From the NCBI GenBank assembly GCA_020635055.1, contig JACKAN010000009.1, positions 62,001 to 126,000 of the forward strand: a DNA stretch of 64,000 bases. The letters run 5' to 3'. The stretch is from Pseudobdellovibrionaceae bacterium (GTDB lineage Bacteria > Bdellovibrionota > Bdellovibrionia > Bdellovibrionales > UBA1609). This document shows positions 9,023 through 17,666 of the stretch, one piece after another. The notes beneath the pieces were generated by a model, which saw nothing but the letters and a program-made list of their open reading frames with translations, was not told the origin of the DNA and did not search any database. A program made the position numbers and the translations under genes. Positions within the stretch are counted from its first letter, which is position 1. Each line of letters opens with the position of its first letter.

Positions 9023-9925
9023 TTGAGTTTTAATAAAAGTAAGAGTTTTCAGATAGTTATAATTTTTCTCATATTCAGTCTTGGGCTTCACTTTTGTCTC
9101 TATTTTAGCCTCAAGGAATTTCTGCCTCCTTTAAACACTCCATCAAAGCTACAGCCCATCGAAATTCAACTGGCTGAGACTTCAAAAGATACACTTCCAC
9201 AACAGTTTGTCACCGACCCTGAATTGGGTGAATTAACTAAGAAACTACAACAACAAAGTCAGCTTTTATCTAAACTCACCCGTAGGGTAAAAGAACAGCA
9301 AGTGGCTAGCCAATCTGGCCCTTCAAGAAATCAAATTCCTAAGCAGGCTACTAAAAATCCTATCTATCAAAACAAGAAAAAAAATCAAAAATTAAAAATA
9401 GAAAACTTGTATAAAACTTTTCCAGAGGGATTGGATTTTAAAAAAGAAAGCGAGGAAACTTTCAGTAATAGTGACTCTACATATTCTCCTCCCTCTACCA
9501 TTGCCGAGCACATACCCAATGTAAAAAAAGGGCATTTTACCGCTTTGAATACGGACCAGTTTACTTATTATGCTTTCTTTAAAAGAATAAATGAGCAGAT
9601 ACGCCTCCGTTGGGTGAATCGGATTAAAGTTCTTTCTTATACATTACCTGCTTCATTTATTAATCAATTGGCACTCTCCCCGCGCGAAGCAAAAGTAGAG
9701 CTGGTCCTCAATGCCAAAGGTGAATTTGTAAATGCTTTTGTTGACCAAAGCTCCGGTTTTAAAATTATAGATCAAGCACCCATTGATTCTTTTATTGAAG
9801 CCACACCATTTATAAATCCACCCCAAGACCTCGTCGATAGTGATGGTTACATTCGATTGAATTATAGTTTTTTTATAGAGTGGCAACCTCGTTATATTGC
9901 AAATGAGAAGAGTCCAGGAAAATAA
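9023..9925 (+). CDS. TonB-like protein (energy transducer type)
   Basis: A 300-residue protein with one N-terminal membrane helix (FQIVIIFLIFSLGLHFCLYF), a short motif LQPIEIQLAE, a long polar Q/K-rich periplasmic linker with a possible coiled coil, and a C-terminal TonB_C-like alpha/beta domain (about 215-295, EAKVELVLNAKGEFVNAFVD and a Y-x-F end). Expected to span the periplasm and couple inner-membrane energy to outer-membrane proteins, or to act as a TonB-type cell-envelope tether. I chose the TTG at 9023 because GGAGGG lies upstream; a longer frame overlaps the divergent PilZ gene. No ExbB/ExbD is near. Confidence 0.7.
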   Translation: MSFNKSKSFQIVIIFLIFSLGLHFCLYFSLKEFLPPLNTPSKLQPIEIQLAETSKDTLPQQFVTDPELGELTKKLQQQSQLLSKLTRRVKEQQVASQSGPSRNQIPKQATKNPIYQNKKKNQKLKIENLYKTFPEGLDFKKESEETFSNSDSTYSPPSTIAEHIPNVKKGHFTALNTDQFTYYAFFKRINEQIRLRWVNRIKVLSYTLPASFINQLALSPREAKVELVLNAKGEFVNAFVDQSSGFKIIDQAPIDSFIEATPFINPPQDLVDSDGYIRLNYSFFIEWQPRYIANEKSPGK

Positions 9926-10004
9926 TTCCTAATCAAAAGAATAAAATATTTGCAGTTTTTTAACTCTAAAGGTCGAATCCTCAACTTAGTGTTATGATTT
10001 TAAT

Positions 10005-10571
10005 ATGTTTAGAGCTTGTTTTGTTCTTATAGTTTTTTTGTATTCACTGCCCCAAGCCTTTGCCGGCATCTTTGAAGTTTCTGGAACAGCCAATTATCGC
10101 CGTTCACAGATTAATGAGTTAAATTATCAGATATCTCAGTCCGTTACCGCCTCTGTTAGTTATTATTTTATGGAAATGTCAGCTCTCGAGTTGAGTTATA
10201 CAGAAGGAACATCAACACTCCGAATTCAAACTTTATCAACGGATCCATTTGCAGAGTATATAAATAAATTTACTCTTTATGGCTTGGACCTTGTAATCAC
10301 TCTTGCACAAAAAGAATCTGTAATTCAACCCTTTGTGAAAGTTGGCGGCGCTCATATTATTAAAAGTCTAATTAAAAAGGGCGAAACAGGTAGCGTTGAA
10401 GGCCCTAGTGTAGACCCCGAAACTGTTCCCAGTGCTGGATTAGGTTTAAAAATTAAATTGACCAATACTTTTTCTATCAAAACCGGGATCGATGCCTGGA
10501 GGACTCAGCAAAAAGGTGAAGATGCCAAAATAGATTATGCAGGTAGAGCCGGAGTCTCTTTGCTATTCTAA
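10005..10571 (+). CDS. Small outer-membrane beta-barrel protein
   Basis: A 188-residue protein with signal peptide MFRACFVLIVFLYSLPQAFA and alternating amphipathic beta-strands ending in a terminal phenylalanine (GVSLLF), typical of outer-membrane barrels such as the OmpW/OmpX-size class. No specific family could be named. It lies between the TonB-like gene and a lipoprotein peptidase in the same direction. Confidence 0.65.
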   Translation: MFRACFVLIVFLYSLPQAFAGIFEVSGTANYRRSQINELNYQISQSVTASVSYYFMEMSALELSYTEGTSTLRIQTLSTDPFAEYINKFTLYGLDLVITLAQKESVIQPFVKVGGAHIIKSLIKKGETGSVEGPSVDPETVPSAGLGLKIKLTNTFSIKTGIDAWRTQQKGEDAKIDYAGRAGVSLLF

Positions 10572-10593
10572 ATAGAATGCGTATAATTCTTGT

Positions 10594-11634
10594 ATGAAAA
10601 TCATATTTATAATTTCTTCTTTGTTTTTACTTCCTGGCTGTATGGTCGGCTACCTATTAAATTCTAGTTATCAACAACAAAAAATATTAAGAGCCCGAAC
10701 ACCTATCGCCGAAAAGTTAAAGGATCCCAGCCTTGACCCGCTTACAAAGCAAAAACTACTTTTAGTGCAAGAAACAAAAATGTTTGCAGAAAAAGATTTA
10801 GGATTAGCCCAAACAAACAATTACCAAAGTTACGTCTCTCTTGATCGCCCCTATGTAACTTGGATTGTACAAGCCAGCGAAGCTTTTAAATTAAAAGACT
10901 ACCAGTGGTGGTTTCCCATTGTTGGTCATGTTCCCTATAAAGGATATTTCGCTGAGGAGTCCGCTCAAAAAGAAGCAAAAACATTTGATAGCTCCAAATA
11001 CGATACCTATGTAAGAGGGGTAACAGCCTATTCCACCTTAGGTTGGTTTAATGATCCCATCCTTACACCTATGTTAAGGTATGAAAACCATGATCTCGTG
11101 GAGCTTATAATTCATGAAACTGTACATGCTACTATCTATATAAAAAGTCAGGCTGATTTTAACGAACGATTGGCAACTTTTATTGGTCAAGAGGGAACAA
11201 AATTGTTTTATTTAAACAAAGAGGGTCCCCTTTCCGCGACGGTTAAAAAAATCGATGACAGTATTTATGACACTCAAGTTTTTTCAGAATTCATAACTGC
11301 GGAATTAAACAATTTAAGGAAGTGGTACGAAAGGCTAGAGCCCAAAGACAAAACTGTTGTGAAAAAAGAACTACAAATTAAGGCCATTCAAGAAAGATTT
11401 AAAAACCAAATAGTTCCAATTCTAAGAACAGAGGATTTTAAGGGCTTTGCAGTAAGAAAACTCAACAATGCTATTTTGTTAAGCTATGAAACCTATGTTC
11501 AGGATTTATCTGATTTTAAAAAACTCTTTGAAAAAGAAGATAAAGATTTCAAAAAATTTCTGAATAAATGTAAAGAATTAGAAAAGGCAGAAGACCCTTC
11601 CGCCCAACTTAAGCAGTGGCTTGTTAAATCTTAA
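10594..11634 (+). CDS. Lipoprotein putative aminopeptidase (PF10023-like)
   Basis: A 346-residue protein with a lipobox (LLPGC) after a short hydrophobic signal, so probably anchored in the cell envelope. It matches the putative aminopeptidase family seen in proteobacteria: DTYVRGVTAYSTLGWFNDP, then the zinc motif HETVHATIY, then FNERLATFIGQEG, which supplies the third ligand and conserved glutamate. The C-terminal third is helical and charged. It follows the barrel gene by 22 bases. Confidence 0.8.
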   Translation: MKIIFIISSLFLLPGCMVGYLLNSSYQQQKILRARTPIAEKLKDPSLDPLTKQKLLLVQETKMFAEKDLGLAQTNNYQSYVSLDRPYVTWIVQASEAFKLKDYQWWFPIVGHVPYKGYFAEESAQKEAKTFDSSKYDTYVRGVTAYSTLGWFNDPILTPMLRYENHDLVELIIHETVHATIYIKSQADFNERLATFIGQEGTKLFYLNKEGPLSATVKKIDDSIYDTQVFSEFITAELNNLRKWYERLEPKDKTVVKKELQIKAIQERFKNQIVPILRTEDFKGFAVRKLNNAILLSYETYVQDLSDFKKLFEKEDKDFKKFLNKCKELEKAEDPSAQLKQWLVKS

Positions 11635-11771
11635 TTTAGGACTCCTTTTACAACATCTGTATTATTTTCACTTACAATTGTAAACACTTTGAACCTAAGA
11701 TACACCATTTTTAAAAGAGGGCTGTTTTAGACAGCTTTATAAAGGGATAGACATACTAAAGGGGTTGGATT

Positions 11772-14561
11772 TTGGGTCGCAAACATTTTGTTTTTATGTG
11801 GATCGCTATATTTTTTTTCTGCATAACCTATCTTTTTGAAACAGCATCTTATGCCACACGAACTCAAAGAAACGCTTCAGCACATCAAGTAGCGTCTAAT
11901 CAAGTAGCGTCTAATCAAGTAGCGTCTAATCAAGTAGTGCCTAAACAAAGAGTAGCTAGTCTAAGAGTAGCTAAACTAAGAGAAGCTCGTCAAAGAGAAG
12001 CTAATCAAAAAATCTTTAGTGATCAAGAGATCGGAGAGATAGGAACTGATCGTAGAACTTCTACTACTGATCCTAGATTCAAATTTGCCAATAGAAATAA
12101 AAAATCACATTCAGAACTCACTCAAGTAGCGTCTAATCAAAGAGAAGCTCGTCAAAGAAAAGCTCGTGAAAGAGAGGCTCAAAGAGAGGCTCGTCAAAGA
12201 GAGGCTCGTCAAAGAGAGGCTCGTCAAAGAGAAGCTCGTCAAAAAATCTTTAGTGATCAAGAGGTCGGAGAGATAGGAACTGATCGAAGATCTTATGCAG
12301 ATCCAAGGAGCTCAATAGATCGTAGAGCTTCTACTCCCGAACCTTTCTCATTTGCCAGCATAACTAAAAATGCGAATTTAAAATCTCTCACTAATGTTGA
12401 AAGATATTTAGTTGAAATCTTAGCTGTTGATGATTTAAATAAACATGTGCTCAGCAAAAATCTAAAAGAACAACTCATGCTGGCAGCCGAGTACAAGGCG
12501 GACCTAGAGCAAGAACCCAGCTCAGAACCACAAGCCTCGGAACCTCAAGCAAAGCTTGCCGTTGGACCCGCCTTCGATTCTGAAGGCAAAATCACCGAAA
12601 AAGGCAGTCAGCTTCTCCAATCTAAATTCTCAGAACATTCAAAAATTGTCCTCAAAAAACTATTTAAATCATTAGGCAGAACCAGCTATGCCAACAGTAT
12701 GTTGGTAGGACCGGCCGGCGCGGGAAAATCTTTTGCTATCAATCAGTTAGTTGCTATTCTCTCCTTTGGTGTTGTACCAGAGTTTCTTAATGAATTTTTA
12801 AAATCTCCGGAACCTTCACCTTTTATTGATTTACTTAAACAAAGCTTTTTCGGAAAAACCCAGTTTATCCAAATTGATAATGACTTATTAAGTAAAGACA
12901 ACACAAAATCCGGTAAGGCTTTTCCTAAAGATGAGCTTAGGGTAAGTAGCCTACTTAGTGAATTGTTTGGACATGCTGTAAACGACTTTAAAGAGAAGGG
13001 AATTAGAACTGTCTTTATACTAGAAGAAGTCGCAACCCTTCCCCAGTTGGTGCAACAGAAATTAAAGATTTTACTCGATAAATCAGGCTTTAAAACAGCC
13101 AGCAAAAACCCCATCGATAAAGCTTCTGAAGTAGGATATTCTGTAATTGGAATCACTACGCCAGGTGAATATAGAGATATGGTTGGCAATGACAGCGCTG
13201 TGGAACGACGCTATGAATATGTATACATATTAGAACCTACCGAAACCGAAGCCCTTGATATTTTAATAAACAAAAAAAAGGAATGGTTTGGCCGATATAA
13301 TTTAGTAGTCGAAGATGAAGTTCTTGCTTATATGATTTCTATGCGAACCTTTTTTAGCAATCCCCCCTTAGCCATGCCCGACTCTGTATTAAAAGTTATG
13401 GATGGATTGTTCTTGTGGGCAACAGAGCGACACAACCTAACAAAAGAGGGAGAAATCACAGTTGAAGATGCTTATCGCTACCTTATTGAGCAGTCCCACT
13501 TACCAAAAAGCACTTGGATCCCACAAGAGGAAGGTAGACCACCCTTATGGGACCTGGAAGAGCGAGTTCAATCCCACGTTATTGGTCATAAAAAAGAAAT
13601 TAATCAAATTGTCCGTAAAATTAAATCTGGAAGAACCACCGGATTTAGCAATCTTCCCGTATTTATCATTATGTCTCCCAGTGGTGGCGGAAAAGACACC
13701 CTAGCCAATGCTATTAATTTAGAAATGTTTGGGCGCAAAGATTCATCTCTTAACTTTGACGTTGGTGGCCAAAGCAGAGGTTTGTCAGTTCTCCTTGAAG
13801 GTACAGATAAGGAATTACCTAAACTAATTACAGCTTTGAATGAAGGATCACCCCATGGCCTAATAGTCCTAAATGAAATATTAGACGCTGACACTCGTGG
13901 ATTAGATTCCTTAAAAGTTCTTATTGAAACAGGAGTCATCCGCCCTAAGGGCAAGGACTCTAGAGCACGCCCCTTAGGTCTAAATATTTTGTTTATAATG
14001 GGTCAGTATGGTGAAGAACTGTTAGACGGTAAATCGGATGAACAGATTGAAGAAATTGTTAACAATCTTAGTGAACAGGACTTAGAAAATATGTTAATGG
14101 CCGGAAGAGACAAGGGAACTAAAGGTGCTATTCCTTTAGCATTAATTCAAAGAGCCATTAAAAGTGGCGGTCTCTTTTTCTTAAAACCAACACCCACTAA
14201 TAAATACATTGATATCCTTAAACTGAACCTTAAAGGAATCCTACAGGAGCTAAAAGTTAAGAGTCAATTGAACCTTATTGTTGATGATAGTGTTTTAACA
14301 TTTGCCTCAGATCTAGCAATACTCAACAAACGAGGAACAAGAGGCTTAGATGATTTATTAAATACTTTCACTAAAAATGTTATTTCAGTGGCCAATGATC
14401 AAGGTCTACCACTTAGGGGGATCACAATTAAAATTTCTGTTGATCTCCCCATTGAAAAAATTATTTTAGATCATATGGATGGTGATAGAGTAGTAAAACA
14501 ATATCACTTTTTCCCCGAAGATTTGTTAACTTCCAGATGTGAAACATTTTTAAATAAGTAA
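11772..14561 (+). CDS. Membrane-anchored or exported double AAA+ ATPase, Hsp100/Clp-like, with repeat-rich N-terminus
   Basis: A 929-residue protein. Residues 8-28 form a hydrophobic segment (ending SYA, a possible signal-peptidase site). Residues ~38-180 are two copies of a module made of pentapeptide repeats (VASNQ, REARQ) plus a conserved tail (FSDQE, GEIGTDRR). The first AAA domain has Walker A GPAGAGKSF, Walker B-like FILEEV and a ClpB-like sensor/Arg-finger region SAVERRYEYVYILEPT. The second begins HVIGHKKEI as in ClpB D2 but is degenerate: Walker A is SPSGGGKD and the Walker B end is VLNE instead of DE. TTG start with AGGGG upstream. Export of an ATPase would be odd; a cytoplasm-facing tethered enzyme is the alternative. 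Confidence 0.75.
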   Translation: MGRKHFVFMWIAIFFFCITYLFETASYATRTQRNASAHQVASNQVASNQVASNQVVPKQRVASLRVAKLREARQREANQKIFSDQEIGEIGTDRRTSTTDPRFKFANRNKKSHSELTQVASNQREARQRKAREREAQREARQREARQREARQREARQKIFSDQEVGEIGTDRRSYADPRSSIDRRASTPEPFSFASITKNANLKSLTNVERYLVEILAVDDLNKHVLSKNLKEQLMLAAEYKADLEQEPSSEPQASEPQAKLAVGPAFDSEGKITEKGSQLLQSKFSEHSKIVLKKLFKSLGRTSYANSMLVGPAGAGKSFAINQLVAILSFGVVPEFLNEFLKSPEPSPFIDLLKQSFFGKTQFIQIDNDLLSKDNTKSGKAFPKDELRVSSLLSELFGHAVNDFKEKGIRTVFILEEVATLPQLVQQKLKILLDKSGFKTASKNPIDKASEVGYSVIGITTPGEYRDMVGNDSAVERRYEYVYILEPTETEALDILINKKKEWFGRYNLVVEDEVLAYMISMRTFFSNPPLAMPDSVLKVMDGLFLWATERHNLTKEGEITVEDAYRYLIEQSHLPKSTWIPQEEGRPPLWDLEERVQSHVIGHKKEINQIVRKIKSGRTTGFSNLPVFIIMSPSGGGKDTLANAINLEMFGRKDSSLNFDVGGQSRGLSVLLEGTDKELPKLITALNEGSPHGLIVLNEILDADTRGLDSLKVLIETGVIRPKGKDSRARPLGLNILFIMGQYGEELLDGKSDEQIEEIVNNLSEQDLENMLMAGRDKGTKGAIPLALIQRAIKSGGLFFLKPTPTNKYIDILKLNLKGILQELKVKSQLNLIVDDSVLTFASDLAILNKRGTRGLDDLLNTFTKNVISVANDQGLPLRGITIKISVDLPIEKIILDHMDGDRVVKQYHFFPEDLLTSRCETFLNK
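11889..12290 (+). repeat. Nested tandem repeats inside the AAA+ gene
   Basis: Three perfect 15-base units (GTAGCGTCTAATCAA) at 11889-11933 are followed by degenerate five-codon units. A second array at about 12125-12246 has the 15-base unit AGAGAGGCTCGTCAA three times plus variants. Each array is followed by a nearly identical segment of about 50 bases (around 12006 and 12240) encoding KIFSDQE-GEIGTDRR. The coding frame is kept throughout. Confidence 0.9.
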
Positions 14562-14562
14562 T

Positions 14563-14889
14563 TCACATATTCATTGAGAAGTAGTATTTTGCAATTTTAA
14601 TTTTGTTTAATTGCGTCTGATTGTGCTTTATTTTTTTTTTATTTTCTATCTTTTGTGAAGATTCATATTCGTAAATAGAAGTCATGATATTTGTATGTAA
14701 TTTTTTGTAATAAAGCTCATCCTCTGGGAGCTCATCGTCTATCTGCTCTTTCACAATGGACTTTACTTTTTTTAGATCATTAATAACTAGATTATCTGCT
14801 TCCAGATGTTTACTTAAAACTTCGACACCTAAAAACTTATCTCCTTCATATTCGCCTTCAAGAACATCAATCCACCAGGATTCTCTCAT
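14563..14889 (-). CDS. Small protein coupled to ECF sigma factor (possible anti-sigma or partner)
   Basis: A 108-residue protein starting one base after the sigma-factor stop codon, so almost certainly co-translated with it. The N-terminal part (SWWIDVLEGEYEGDKFLGVE) is acidic and tryptophan-containing; the C-terminal part is lysine-rich and helical. There is no membrane segment and no zinc anti-sigma motif. Position argues for a regulator of the sigma factor; sequence alone does not prove it. It ends two bases from the convergent AAA+ gene. Confidence 0.5.
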   Translation of the reverse strand: MRESWWIDVLEGEYEGDKFLGVEVLSKHLEADNLVINDLKKVKSIVKEQIDDELPEDELYYKKLHTNIMTSIYEYESSQKIENKKKIKHNQTQLNKIKIAKYYFSMNM

Positions 14890-14890
14890 G

Positions 14891-15499
14891 TTAATCTACC
14901 TCCGCTGTGAAGCCTTTAAATTCCAGATCCACAGAAAAAAATGTGTTATATTCATTTAATGTTTTTAAATTTTCGCTATCTTCAAAACGATGTCTTAACT
15001 TCATCAAAGCATGTCTATAATTAGCTTTGGCCGTATCATATGGACAATCCATGATTTCTGAAATTTCTTTAAAGCTTAAATCTTCGTATATTCTTAATGT
15101 CAAAGCCAAGCGTTGTTTGTCTGGCAATTTGTCTATTTCTTCATTCAGTATCTTTTTTATATCTTCTTTAAAAAGCTCTCCTTCTGTTTGAGAGTGAGTG
15201 GCCAAGTTTATTTTTTCTACGTTGATATGATTGTACTTATTTGAACGAAGTTTATTTTTGGCTGTATTTAAAGCGATTTGATAAATCCAACTCTTAAATG
15301 AAGCACGCCCTTCAAACCTATTTAAGTTTTTGTATGCTTTCATAAAACTTTCTTGCACTATATCTTCTGCCAATTCTAAATCCCTTGTTACTCTCATAGC
15401 CATTCTTAAAAGCACTCGTTGATGTCTTAAAACTAATTCGCTGAAAGCCTCGATGTTTCCTTCTTTAACTTCTTCAATCAGGGTCAAATCCTGTTTCAT
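14891..15499 (-). CDS. ECF (RpoE-like) RNA polymerase sigma factor
   Basis: A 202-residue sigma-70 family protein. Region 2 (about 10-75) has LVLRHQRVLLRMAMRVT, the DLELAEDIVQESFMKAYKNL core and FEGRASFKSWIYQIALNTAK. Region 4 (about 125-180) has DKQRLALTLRIYEDLSFKEI and the helix-turn-helix PYDTAKANYRHALMKLR. The ATG has AGGAG six bases upstream. A ~290-base non-coding stretch lies upstream, containing an 11-base tandem (AGAGCTTAA twice at 15725-15745) but no convincing ECF promoter. The coupled 108-residue protein follows. Confidence 0.92.
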   Translation of the reverse strand: MKQDLTLIEEVKEGNIEAFSELVLRHQRVLLRMAMRVTRDLELAEDIVQESFMKAYKNLNRFEGRASFKSWIYQIALNTAKNKLRSNKYNHINVEKINLATHSQTEGELFKEDIKKILNEEIDKLPDKQRLALTLRIYEDLSFKEISEIMDCPYDTAKANYRHALMKLRHRFEDSENLKTLNEYNTFFSVDLEFKGFTAEVD

Positions 15500-15790
15500 C
15501 GACCTCTCCTTTTCGACCCGCCTTAGGGCCTGTTCGGTTAATAAAAAAAATAATTTTATGAGGGCTCCCCACTAAACATGAAAAGATAAGAATTATTAAT
15601 AACTTGTGTAGGAAAGGTGCCCCCCTCTCCGCCAACATCAGGGTCAAAAAACCACTGTATGCTGACAAAAGATATTAAAAGCAAAATAGGTTCCAAGTTT
15701 TTCTAAACCACAATAAATGCATTTAGAGCTTAAAAAGAGCTTAATCTGGTATCAAAATGCCACCAAATTAAGCATGTACTTATTTTTTAT

Positions 15791-16633
15791 TTAAAATGTC
15801 GGGGGCAGAAAAAAAACAGCACCCAGAAGAATTGAATTTTCTGTTTCAAGGCTATCTGGAATTTTTCTATCACCATTATAGGTGATTGAAATCGTAAGAT
15901 TATCAAATTGAGCTCGCCTGAGGATCACACTATAACCCCTCTCTAAGGCAAAATATAGAATTCGCATAGCTAATCGCGCTGGCAAGGGATAATCCACTAA
16001 CAAAACCCCTTCGGCTTGCTGAAAAAGCCCTTCATTAATTTTCTTGAATTCTATTTTGTAACTAATTAATTTTTCGTCATATATATATTGCGACTCTAAG
16101 TAGTTACCGCTTAACGAATAATTGGTTTTAAATTTACCCTTCTCTCCCACATCTAGATTAGCACTTGTGTACTTAACCTTAATTTCATAAGCTTTCTGCG
16201 TTCTGGGATGACTTCTAAGGTAATGATCTAAATGATATTCTGCCGACTTAAGTGAAATATATTCTCCCACTTTTAACATTGATTTATTTTGTTCAATTAG
16301 CTCACGTCGAAAAGTTAAATTATCTGTCATGTGATGATCATATAAATTGGGGAAGGATCGTATTAGTCTACCCGACTCCAAGCTTCCAATTTCTTCCTCA
16401 TACTTTCTGTAAAAATCTGCAATCAGTTTCTCTGTAAATAAGCTGTTCTTCCAGTCCGGCTCACCCGGACTGACATATGGAGGACGTAAAAGATGTTGTT
16501 GCTGTTGTTCTTGCCTCTCAGTATTTGGCATATAGGGACGATGTACTGGTAGGTAGTTATATGCTGCTGGGGTTGAGAAACCAAAAAGTAAGATAATAAA
16601 TGCAATAAAGTAGTAGTTAATTTTTATCGCCAA
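15791..16633 (-). CDS. Secreted hypothetical protein
   Basis: A 280-residue protein with a signal peptide (INYYFIAFIILLFGFSTPAAYN), a short Q-rich stretch, and a mixed alpha/beta body. I recognise no domain. It starts at TTG inside the last codons of the FHA-GGDEF gene (17-base overlap), so it is translationally coupled to that cyclase and may be a periplasmic partner of c-di-GMP signalling (inference from position only). Confidence 0.55.
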   Translation of the reverse strand: MAIKINYYFIAFIILLFGFSTPAAYNYLPVHRPYMPNTERQEQQQQHLLRPPYVSPGEPDWKNSLFTEKLIADFYRKYEEEIGSLESGRLIRSFPNLYDHHMTDNLTFRRELIEQNKSMLKVGEYISLKSAEYHLDHYLRSHPRTQKAYEIKVKYTSANLDVGEKGKFKTNYSLSGNYLESQYIYDEKLISYKIEFKKINEGLFQQAEGVLLVDYPLPARLAMRILYFALERGYSVILRRAQFDNLTISITYNGDRKIPDSLETENSILLGAVFFLPPTF

Positions 16634-17585
16634 AAACAGTCACCCTGTTTCGACCGCTGTATTTAGATGCATACAAAGCTTTATCTGCTCTCTCAAAAAT
16701 TTCTTGCCACGTTCTGTCTGTTTCCACTTTGCTGGACACTCCCAAAGAAATGGTTACTGGAATCACCTTATCTTGATAAGTAAAAGAATGTTTCTCTATT
16801 TTTATGCGAATTCGTTCTGCAACATCACGGGCTTCTATCTCTTTGCTACCCAAAAGTAAAAGTGTAAACTCTTCTCCACCCGTCCTGGCAAAAAAATCGT
16901 TCCCACGTATTTGGGTGTCTTTTACTAGTCTTACTAATTCTATGAGAACATAGTCACCAGCTTGATGCCCAAAATTATCATTGACCTGTTTAAAATGATC
17001 TATATCAAAAGTAATAATACAAAGTGAGGCCCCTAAAAGCTCTGATTTTCGGAAGCTTTCGTTAGCATTGGAATCAAAGGAGCCCTTATTAAAAATACCT
17101 GTTAAGGGGTCAGTCATACCACGACCAAATGTTTCTGCTGCAGAAACCGTCTCTATATTTCCTTTTTCAAGAAACTTAAAAATAGCATTCCCAGTTTTAA
17201 TTTGATCATTATTAGTTAATACAATTGGTTGTAAGGAGGGAATGATTTTTCCATTTACAACGGTCTTATTGGTGGATTCCAAATCCATAATTGAAACTTC
17301 GCCACCAGAAATTAAAAATTTAGCGTGGGACTTACTAATGCTCTTATCATCAACATGGACATTGGCGGTTTCAGAGCGACCTAAAATTACATTTTGAGAT
17401 TGGATAGGCCACTGTCTACCGATCATGTTTTGTGGTCCAACAAGTAATACTAAACAGGGAGGGGCCTGCCCAGCTTGCGCCAATCTCACTTTAAAAGTAT
17501 CTGATGGTACAACGCTAGTCTTATCTAGAGAGGACTCCTCGTCCCAATTATCATCGCTATTCTTATTGTTATCTTCATCAGTCAT
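16617..17585 (-). CDS. FHA-GGDEF diguanylate cyclase, DgcB-like
   Basis: Makes c-di-GMP from two GTP. Order: acidic N-terminal tail of ~35 residues containing threonines (LDKTSVV), FHA phosphothreonine-binding domain (VILGRSETANVHVDDKSIS, SHAKF), then a GGDEF domain with DIDHFKQVNDNFGHQAGD, active-site GGEEF and an inhibitory I-site RGND five residues before it. The same architecture is known in Bdellovibrio DgcB (Bd0742), needed for prey invasion, where the tail binds the FHA domain. I chose ATG 17585; a TTG at 17621 is possible, and neither has a strong RBS. Confidence 0.9.
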   Translation of the reverse strand: MTDEDNNKNSDDNWDEESSLDKTSVVPSDTFKVRLAQAGQAPPCLVLLVGPQNMIGRQWPIQSQNVILGRSETANVHVDDKSISKSHAKFLISGGEVSIMDLESTNKTVVNGKIIPSLQPIVLTNNDQIKTGNAIFKFLEKGNIETVSAAETFGRGMTDPLTGIFNKGSFDSNANESFRKSELLGASLCIITFDIDHFKQVNDNFGHQAGDYVLIELVRLVKDTQIRGNDFFARTGGEEFTLLLLGSKEIEARDVAERIRIKIEKHSFTYQDKVIPVTISLGVSSKVETDRTWQEIFERADKALYASKYSGRNRVTVFGDKN

Positions 17586-17666
17586 GTTAATTATTTTAAG
17601 TTCTTTTAGTGACTTAAACAACTCGACTAGTTCTTAGTAATAGAGCTGAAAATAAATTATAATTTT

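Noticed and set aside
9960..9990. tRNA-like GGTCGAATCC
   Set aside because: No acceptor stem, anticodon arm or D-arm can be folded around it.
12743..13189. 148-codon minus-strand frame opposite the AAA+ gene
   Set aside because: Lies fully opposite the first AAA domain, without start signals.
15474..15668. Small minus-strand frame upstream of the sigma factor
   Set aside because: Poor start, overlaps the sigma RBS region, and has no similarity to known proteins.
15725..15745. Tandem AGAGCTTAA as an element end or operator
   Set aside because: Only two short copies, no partner site; noted with the sigma factor only.
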